46,919 bases of DNA from Clostridia bacterium (GTDB lineage: Bacteria > Bacillota > Clostridia > Oscillospirales > Acutalibacteraceae), in NCBI GenBank assembly GCA_017428625.1, contig JAFRQM010000010.1:1-46919 (forward strand), given 5' to 3'. A program made the translations under genes and the position numbers. This document shows, one piece after another, positions 41,529-46,919 of this stretch (position 1 is its first letter; each line of letters starts with the position of its first letter). The notes under the pieces were generated by a model. That model saw nothing but the letters and a program-made list of their open reading frames with translations. It ran no database searches and was not told where the DNA came from.

Positions 41529-42224
41529 GTGGGCAGAATAGTTGCTGTCGGCGGGGGGTTCGGTTCGGAGCACGCCGATTATCTTGTAAGATATATTCTT
41601 TCGCTGTGCGAAAAGAAAAACCCGTCTTTTCTTCTTATTCCCACGGCGGCGTTTGACGGTTACGGGAGCGGTATGCTCTCGCGGTTTTTCAATATGGGCT
41701 GCGAAGTTGACACACTGTGCCTTACGCACCCATACATAACGGAGGAACTTGTCGCGGAAAAAATCGCCCGGGCGGACATAATCAACGTGCCCGGCGGAAA
41801 TCTGCGTTTTCTTATGGAAACATGGAAAAAAACGGGCGCGGACAGGCGCCTGAAAAAGGCGTTTGACGACGGGAAGGTGCTTTTCGGCGATTCGTCGGGC
41901 GCCATGTGCTGGTTTGCGAAGGGGTATGACGACTGCGGCCCCGAAAACGAATTTATGACGCTTGACTGCCTGGGGCTTATTCCCTACGGCAACTGCCCGC
42001 ATTATGACAGCCGGAGCTGGCAGAGTTTCAATGCTGCCGCGCCGTCGATGGGCATTTCTTCAACAGCGCTTGAAAACGACATTGCCCTTTGCTTTATTGA
42101 CGGAAAATACTCGCTTTTGCACTCGCCCGAAAGGGTTGACGCAAGGGCGTGGTTTTTTGACAAAGACAGAAACTACGAAAGATTCGACCTTGACGCGCAC
42201 CCCGAAATTCTTGAAAGGCTGTGA
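41529..42224 (+). CDS. Peptidase E-like (S51 family) protein
   Basis: Start GTG 41529 follows AAAGGGG. The 231-residue product has the class-I-glutamine-amidotransferase-like fold of S51 peptidases: VAVGGGFGSEHADY, FLLIPTAAFDGY, INVPGGNLRFLMETWK (in part) and the nucleophile elbow GDSSGAMCWF with Ser as in GxSxGA. S51 peptidases cleave dipeptides with N-terminal Asp or related compounds such as cyanophycin. The exact substrate is open. It is first in an operon with an FAD oxidoreductase (five bases downstream). Confidence 0.85.
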   Translation: MGRIVAVGGGFGSEHADYLVRYILSLCEKKNPSFLLIPTAAFDGYGSGMLSRFFNMGCEVDTLCLTHPYITEELVAEKIARADIINVPGGNLRFLMETWKKTGADRRLKKAFDDGKVLFGDSSGAMCWFAKGYDDCGPENEFMTLDCLGLIPYGNCPHYDSRSWQSFNAAAPSMGISSTALENDIALCFIDGKYSLLHSPERVDARAWFFDKDRNYERFDLDAHPEILERL

Positions 42225-42228
42225 AAAA

Positions 42229-43545
42229 ATGAAGAAGATTCTTGTTGCGGGAGCGGGGCACGGAGGGCTTGCCGCCGCCGCTAAACTTGCCGGTGCGGGC
42301 TATGAGGTAACCGTGCTTGAAACAAGGCGGGAGGGCACTCTCGGCCACGACTGGGAGGACGGCTTCTCTCTCGGCACGCTTGCCAAAACACTCGGCATCA
42401 AAGTTGAGGATCTGCCCTCGGATTTGTGGAGACCGAGAGGAGACGGAGCGTTTTTAAGCCCGTCCAAAAAAGAAAAAATCATTGTTCACTACGGTCCGAC
42501 GGGGCAGAGGGTTGTATGGCGCAAGACGCTAATCAACATGCTGCTTGAAAACGCCGTGAAGCACGGCGCGCAAATAAGATACGGCGTTGAGGTTCAGGGG
42601 CCGCTTGTTGAGAACAAGCGCGTAACGGGGCTTATCACATCTCAGGGAAATCTTGCCGCCGACCTTGTAATCGACGCCGCCGGAGCGTTCTCGCCGGTAA
42701 GGCTCATGCTGCCCGACGACTTCGGAATTGAAAAGGTTCCGAAAGACGGCGATGTTTTCTACTCTCACAGGGGGTATTACAGCAAGGCTTATGAACATCA
42801 GCCCGAGCCGGGGTTTGAGGTTTATCTGTATCATGAGCGCGAGCAGGGGCTCTCATGGTTTGACACAAGCAGCGAGGGCTGCGATGTGCTTATAGGCAGG
42901 GTTTTTCCGCTCACGCCCGAAAAAGTGGCGGAACAGCACGAACTGTTCAGGAAGGATCATCCGTGGTTCGGAACGGAACTTCTGCACGGCGGACAATACG
43001 CGATTATTCCCGTGCGCAGACCTCTGCCGCTTATGGTAGCCGACGGTTACGCGGCTGTGGGCGACTCCGCTTTTATGACAACGCCGATGAACGGTATGGG
43101 CATTGACCTGTCAATAAACGCGGGCGGGCTTCTGGCTGACACGGTAATAAAATACGACAGCGCCGACGCAAAGAATCTGTGGCGCTACAACCGCGCCTAC
43201 CACATTCTTTACGGCGCGAACAACGCGAGAAATCACGGGCTCAAGTGCGCTCTTCTTGCCCTGCCTTATCAGGCGATAGATTTCTTTTTTGAAAACGGCA
43301 TAATTCAATCCGCCGACCTTCAGGGAGCGGGCGACAACACAAGCCTGCCCGTGCTTATACAGAAACTCATAAGAGGTATGAAACACCCGAAATGGTTTTT
43401 CACCCTGCTCGGCGGCCTTATCAAGGGCACCGCGGCGGCAAAACTCTACCGCAAACCGCCCGAGGAGTTTTCGCTGCCCGAAATAAAAGCCTGGAGCGAA
43501 AAAATCGAAAGCAAGGATGTAAAAGTCGAAGTCAGGACTCAATGA
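42229..43545 (+). CDS. FAD-dependent oxidoreductase (geranylgeranyl-reductase/FixC-like)
   Basis: ATG 42229 is chosen because the Rossmann motif begins at once (KKILVAGAGHGGLAAAAKLA); the open frame upstream is inside the previous gene. The 438-residue product has the FAD GxGxxG, a second DxxG-like AVGDSAFMTTPMNGMGIDLS, and WRKTLINMLLENA typical of FixC/GGR and squalene-monooxygenase-like flavoproteins. It may saturate or hydroxylate a lipid or aromatic substrate, which cannot be told here. The nine-base gap to the following gene suggests one transcript. Confidence 0.82.
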   Translation: MKKILVAGAGHGGLAAAAKLAGAGYEVTVLETRREGTLGHDWEDGFSLGTLAKTLGIKVEDLPSDLWRPRGDGAFLSPSKKEKIIVHYGPTGQRVVWRKTLINMLLENAVKHGAQIRYGVEVQGPLVENKRVTGLITSQGNLAADLVIDAAGAFSPVRLMLPDDFGIEKVPKDGDVFYSHRGYYSKAYEHQPEPGFEVYLYHEREQGLSWFDTSSEGCDVLIGRVFPLTPEKVAEQHELFRKDHPWFGTELLHGGQYAIIPVRRPLPLMVADGYAAVGDSAFMTTPMNGMGIDLSINAGGLLADTVIKYDSADAKNLWRYNRAYHILYGANNARNHGLKCALLALPYQAIDFFFENGIIQSADLQGAGDNTSLPVLIQKLIRGMKHPKWFFTLLGGLIKGTAAAKLYRKPPEEFSLPEIKAWSEKIESKDVKVEVRTQ

Positions 43546-43554
43546 GAGGTTGAA

Positions 43555-44355
43555 ATGGAAGAAAATCAGATTTGCATAACATCGGTAAAAAACACGGCGC
43601 TTGAGGTGCTCGGAATTGCGCAGAACCCCGAAAACGCCCCCGCGAACAAAACGGTAACCGCGCTCGCGGATGAAACCTTCAACGCTGAAAAAGCCGACAG
43701 AGTTGTTATATACAACCCCGACGCCGTAGCCTGGTGGATTTTTGAAAAATACAAAGATATGTTTGCCCCCGCGCTTGAAAAAAGCGGAGCCGTTATGAAA
43801 ATGCGCTCCGTTATGCCGAGCGTTACGCCCGTTTGCTTCGGCTCAATGTATAGCGGAGTTATGCCCGAAAAACACGGAATTATGAAATATGAAAAGCCCG
43901 TGCTGACGGTTGAAACCCTGTTTGATGTTATGGCGCGGGAAGGAAAAAAAGCGGCGATTGTTTCGACAACCGGCGACAGCATCTCAAAGATATTTCTGAA
44001 AAGGAATATTGACTATTTCATTTACCCTTCCGTGCGGCTTGTCAACCGCAGGGCTCTGCGGCTTATCAAAGAGGACAGGCACGACCTTATTGTGATTTAT
44101 AACGGCAATTATGACGCGTCAATGCACGCGACGGGCCCCGAGGGCAGGCTTGCGATAAAATCGCTCGGCAAGAATATAAAATTTTATTGCAAAATGGCTG
44201 ACGCCGTTGAGAAATATATGAAAAACCGCAATGTGGTTTACGGTTTCTGCCCCGACCACGGCTGCCACGCCATTGACAGCGGGCGCGGCTCGCACGGGCT
44301 CGATATGGAAGAGGATATGAATGTGGTGCATTTATACAGCGCGAAAAGAGGGTAG
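43555..44355 (+). CDS. Alkaline-phosphatase-superfamily protein (phosphodiesterase/pyrophosphatase type)
   Basis: The 266-residue product has an AlkP-like core: a first strand VVIYNPDAVAWW, the nucleophile region PSVTPVCFGSMYSGVMPEKHGI (in part SVTPVCFGSMYSG with Thr), TGDS, and metal-binding phrases IYNGNYDASMHATGP and CPDHGCHAID. The first metal ligand, usually in a VDG-type strand, reads NPDA here. The protein is shorter than typical nucleotide pyrophosphatases (about 400 residues) but not obviously broken. Last gene of the operon; substrate unknown. Confidence 0.78.
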   Translation: MEENQICITSVKNTALEVLGIAQNPENAPANKTVTALADETFNAEKADRVVIYNPDAVAWWIFEKYKDMFAPALEKSGAVMKMRSVMPSVTPVCFGSMYSGVMPEKHGIMKYEKPVLTVETLFDVMAREGKKAAIVSTTGDSISKIFLKRNIDYFIYPSVRLVNRRALRLIKEDRHDLIVIYNGNYDASMHATGPEGRLAIKSLGKNIKFYCKMADAVEKYMKNRNVVYGFCPDHGCHAIDSGRGSHGLDMEEDMNVVHLYSAKRG

Positions 44356-44560
44356 ATGGTGGATGCCGGATGTTGGACGAGGTTGAGGTGGAATTGAGAT
44401 AATATTTAAATCGGGCGCGGGCGGAGCCCGCCGATAATTTGGAATTTGGAATTCGTCATTTGGAATTAAAAACGGCACGGATGTATCCGTGCCCTACGGG
44501 TTGGATGCCGGATGTTGGACGAGGTTGAGGGGAAAAGGAGATAAGATTAAATCCGGCGCC
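44356..44560. repeat. Intergenic mosaic repeat island 7
   Basis: It has two GGATG-CCGGATGTTGGACGAGG tracts (44357-44385 and 44500-44527), the GCGGGCGGAGCCCGC/GGAATT block (44404-44479) and the palindrome variant ggcacggatgtatccgtgcc at 44473-44492. No gene is seen. Confidence 0.85.
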
Positions 44561-44619
44561 GAGGGTATAAGATATAATCAACATCATATAAAATTATGCG
44601 ACTGTGTTCGGTAAACATA

Positions 44620-44644
44620 AAAAGCCGCCCTCCGGGCGGCTTTT
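44620..44644. terminator. Bidirectional terminator
   Basis: Stem AAAAGCCGCCC/GGGCGGCTTTT with loop TCC, between the AlkP-like gene and the convergent symporter gene. Confidence 0.88.
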
Positions 44645-44701
44645 CGGTTGTGAGATTGTTTTGGTTTTTCTTTTTTTAATTGCTTAACGGTAAATGCTTC
44701 T

Positions 44702-46237
44702 TTATTGCTGAACGGCGGCGGGGGGTTCTTCGCCTTCGCCGAGTTTTGCGTCATACTGCTCTTCTCTGAGTTTGCGGCGCTCGTGCAGTTCGCGATACAT
44801 AGTGTCGCGCTTTTCGCCCGACAGGTTGTAGAAGCACTTGGGAATAATGCTGAGAATGCCTGTGATAACGGGCAGAATAGTGCACATCCAGAAAAGTGAG
44901 TATTCCGTCTTTTCGCTCTGACCGCCGAAGCCCGCGCCCTCAACATAGCCGACTTTGTCAAGAATAATCGTTTTGACCGTGGCGCCGAAGGTGTTGATAA
45001 GCTTTCGGGGCAGTTCTTTGGCAACGCCCGTCAGACCCTCGTTGCGGTAGCCGTTCTTCCATTCGCCGTAGTCGATGGACTCGTTGCGCATTTCTTCGGG
45101 AATAACGCTCCTGATGCCCCAGAAGAACATCCAGATTGTTTCACGCAGCATAAAGGCGGGAATCATAACGCTGAGTTTTTTGTAATTCTTGTTTATGGAG
45201 CCTATCAGGAACACGCCTATCATCAGGAAATCGCTGATGTGCGAGCCGAAAATCCACAGGGTTTTTGTTGAGAATCTTTTTCTTGCCCAGGTAACATAAG
45301 AATATGAAATCGGGGAGACTATAGCGCCGGGAATGCCTACTATTGTTGACATTGTGGCAAGGCCGAGAACGTTGATGTAGTAGTAGTTGACGCCCGAGCC
45401 TATGCTGAACGCGCCGAGAAACTCCGAAAGGGTGATGAGGAGCAGGGGCCTGTTGGTGAAAATGGAACGGAAACTCGCTTTGACGCTGGGTTTTTCGATA
45501 GTCTGATTTACTCTCTCTTTTGAAACAAAAGCGAAATAAATCGCGAAAAGACCGCTGACGACCGAGCAGAAAACGCCTGCCGAAACATAAAGCGAGGTCA
45601 TTCTGATTTTGAGTTTGCCGTGATTTACAAGGTCAATGAGCAGACCCATTATGATTTCGGGAGCCTTCTCCACAAAGCCGGAGAGCAGGTTAGCCTCGGT
45701 GATAAGCCTTGTTCTGTCGATGATATTCGGGGTTATTGTCGCGAGCGAGCCCGTTCTTGCAATAGCGCTCATTGAGCCCGCGAGGTTCTGCACAAGGCTG
45801 AATATGAGATAAATTGAAAGTTTGCCGATGTCATACATCGCACGGCTGCCGATGGTAATCGGCATAGTCCAGTAAAAAACGCTGAGCATAACGCCGGGTA
45901 TGGCGTAAATAATCAGCCACGGCTTGAACTTGCCCCATCTTGTTCTGGTTTTGTCAACAATGGCGGCTAAAAACAGGTCGTTGACAATATCCCACAACCC
46001 GACAATAAAACTGACGACGCTTTGGAATTTAAGACCGATTTTGACAATATCGGTAATGAAAATGTCGCCGTATTTGTTGATGTTGAAGGACTGCGCGATG
46101 TCATACATAATGTATGCCGCGGTCTCTTTTGTGCCGACATAGCGTCTGTTCATAACAGCCTTTGCGCGCGCGGTTTCGAGCGAGGTTTTTTCAAGTTCAA
46201 CCTGCTGAGCAGCCGCGTTGTTACCGGCTTCCGACAT
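44702..46237 (-). CDS. GPH-family sugar:cation symporter (MFS_2)
   Basis: The 511-residue product has about 12 membrane segments and the GPH signatures VDKTRTRWGKFKPWLI (after helix 2) and RNESIDYGEWKNGYRNEG. The N-terminal 35 residues and the C-terminal 40 (charged, Pro/Ala-rich end) are cytoplasmic. Such carriers import glycosides, pentosides or hexuronides with Na+ or H+. AAGGAGAGG precedes the ATG, and a promoter is at 46272-46299. It stands alone; it may supply the cytoplasmic glycosidases of 16202-19855, but they are not linked. Confidence 0.9.
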   Translation of the reverse strand: MSEAGNNAAAQQVELEKTSLETARAKAVMNRRYVGTKETAAYIMYDIAQSFNINKYGDIFITDIVKIGLKFQSVVSFIVGLWDIVNDLFLAAIVDKTRTRWGKFKPWLIIYAIPGVMLSVFYWTMPITIGSRAMYDIGKLSIYLIFSLVQNLAGSMSAIARTGSLATITPNIIDRTRLITEANLLSGFVEKAPEIIMGLLIDLVNHGKLKIRMTSLYVSAGVFCSVVSGLFAIYFAFVSKERVNQTIEKPSVKASFRSIFTNRPLLLITLSEFLGAFSIGSGVNYYYINVLGLATMSTIVGIPGAIVSPISYSYVTWARKRFSTKTLWIFGSHISDFLMIGVFLIGSINKNYKKLSVMIPAFMLRETIWMFFWGIRSVIPEEMRNESIDYGEWKNGYRNEGLTGVAKELPRKLINTFGATVKTIILDKVGYVEGAGFGGQSEKTEYSLFWMCTILPVITGILSIIPKCFYNLSGEKRDTMYRELHERRKLREEQYDAKLGEGEEPPAAVQQ

Positions 46238-46271
46238 AAAACCTCTCCTTCCGGAAAAGAATAATCAACTT

Positions 46272-46299
46272 ATTATAACATATAAATTCAAAAACGCAA
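46272..46299 (-). promoter_or_regulatory. Promoter of the GPH symporter gene
   Basis: TATAAT at 46277-46272 with TTGCGT at 46299-46294 (16-base spacer) on the minus strand. Confidence 0.6.
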
Positions 46300-46317
46300 A
46301 TGTTTTTATTTTTTTCT

Positions 46318-46490
46318 GTTAAGTGAAGTTTATGCTTCGCACAAGTGAAGTTATGCCTTCGGCATAATGAAGTTTTCTGCTTCGCAGAAAGTGAAGTTAA
46401 GTGTGCCGAAAACGCCCGCAGGCACTTCACGAGCCGCAGGCTCGCTTCACGCGTGTAAGCGCACGCACCGTGCCGTCAGGCACACTTAGG
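46318..46490. repeat. Array of short hairpins joined by AAGTGAAGTT units
   Basis: AAGTGAAGTT or a close variant occurs at 46321, 46343, about 46366 and about 46388, with a period near 22 bases. Between them are different small hairpins: TGC-TTC-GCA, ATGCC-TT-GGCAT, TCTGC-TT-GCAGA. CACTTCAC-flanked hairpins such as GAGCC-GCA-GGCTC and TGCC-GTCA-GGCA follow in the inverted sense. This is not a CRISPR array: units and spacers are far too short. No gene is seen. Confidence 0.8.
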
Positions 46491-46492
46491 TG

Positions 46493-46522
46493 AAAAAGGA
46501 CTTGCCGAAGCAAGTCCTTTTT
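46493..46522. terminator. Strong terminator-like hairpin
   Basis: A perfect 12-pair stem AAAAAGGACTTG/CAAGTCCTTTTT with loop CCGAAG. No gene ends right beside it; it may belong to the repeat element. Confidence 0.6.
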
Positions 46523-46523
46523 C

Positions 46524-46919
46524 TGGCGGAGAAGGGGAGACTCGCCCCCTCCAAAACATAGTCGTCTCACTCGCTTGGAGCGCTTCGTGATACTCCTTGT
46601 TTTGTCACCTCAGCGCCTCGCTTCATCGTCCGCAGGACGCGCTTCGGCGCTTCGCCCCGCGGGCGCGGAAGTTCTCGTCTGACAAAAAAATCAGCCCGCC
46701 CTGTCGGGCGAACTGATTTATTGGCGGAGAAGGGGAGACTCGCCCCCTCGCAAACATAGGTCGCCTTGCTCGCTGCCACATCGCAATTCTCCCTGTTTGC
46801 TCACCTCAGCGCCTCGCTTCATCGTCCGCAGGACGCGCTTCGGCGCTTCGCCCCGCGGGCGCGGAAGTTCTCGTCTGACAAAAAAATCAGCCCGCCCTGT
46901 CGGGCGAACTGATTTATTG
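46524..46919. repeat. Tandem repeat, two 198-base units, cut by the window end
   Basis: Units begin with TGGCGGAGAAGGGGAGACTC at 46524 and 46722. The outer parts match almost exactly, while about 50 central bases differ. Each unit contains GGACGCGCTTCGGCGCTTCG-type hairpins and ends with a TCAGCCCGCCC/GGGCGAACTGA hairpin. Read on the minus strand each unit ends like a tRNA-Ser 3' end (CTTCTCCGCCA). Open frames across it are not credible genes. Related pieces occur at 12550-12800. Confidence 0.9.

Noticed and set aside
46318..46490. Possible CRISPR array from regularly spaced AAGTGAAGTT
   Set aside because: Repeats are 10 bases, spacers are 12-14 bases and are themselves hairpins, and no cas genes are near.
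46696..46749. Complete tRNA-Ser gene at the window end
   Set aside because: Only a T-arm-like piece and the acceptor 3' strand are present; no anticodon or D arm.
46567..46779. Open frame of 70 codons on the minus strand across the tandem repeat
   Set aside because: It runs through repeat hairpins, has no ribosome site and is made of repeat-encoded low-complexity protein.

Overview
The window looks like chromosome of an anaerobic, probably gut-dwelling member of the Clostridia (Oscillospiraceae/Ruminococcaceae-like). The basis is strong AGGAGG-type ribosome binding sites, sigma-A-like promoters with 17-base spacers, a T-box leader, a Gram-positive LexA box, BspA-type leucine-rich repeat proteins, a GPH sugar symporter, several glycoside hydrolases and a load of palindromic intergenic repeats. 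No rRNA gene, complete tRNA gene or CRISPR array was seen. Taxonomy is inference only.

Layout: 1-330 hairpin cluster and repeats; 454-3428 secreted proteins (an AT-rich HEAT-like/permuted-papain-lectin pair and a small exported protein); 3468-9653 (minus) a histidine kinase 3' remnant, two metallophosphoesterases, and a sensor kinase/response regulator pair; 10145-22244 (minus) a cluster with a GH42-like enzyme, a small unknown, a GH43-like propeller, a GH63-like enzyme, a DUF2201 VWA protein, two BspA-type LRR proteins and a MoxR ATPase; 22299-23623 a candidate small ORF and a GDPD phosphodiesterase; 23878-26641 (minus) a T-box-preceded HTH-cupin-acyl-CoA synthetase fusion; 26650-28390 (minus) MgtC-like and HAD proteins; 28631-34807 one long plus-strand operon (ACT protein, PFL-family protein, RmlD-like reductase, LysM/G5/M23 peptidase, deoC, deoD); 35013-37070 an Old-Yellow-Enzyme/2,4-dienoyl-CoA-reductase-type flavoprotein; 37303-37882 (minus) a HIRAN protein and a small Cys protein; 37992-41168 a probable SOS-controlled lysis cassette; 41463-44355 peptidase E-like, FAD oxidoreductase and AlkP-like genes; 44702-46299 (minus) a GPH symporter; 46318-46919 hairpin arrays and a 198-base tandem repeat cut by the window end.

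The strongest candidates for an undescribed system are three. First, a LexA-box promoter drives a short operon of a sigma-region-4/XRE regulator, a small coiled protein, a baseplate-like protein, an amidase, a membrane-coil protein and a phi-LC3-type holin, with no capsid, terminase or integrase in view. Second, a T-box riboswitch precedes a single protein that joins a DNA-binding HTH, a cupin and an adenylate-forming acyl-CoA synthetase. Third, a MoxR/DUF2201 pair sits in one run of genes with LRR proteins and three glycosidase-like proteins; one LRR gene has ACG where its paralogue has ATG.

Almost every gap between operons carries a mosaic of short modules: GGAT-rich tracts, CCTAAC-rich tracts and a 20-base palindrome with compensated sequence variants. 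All functions are assigned by reading motifs; no database search was run.
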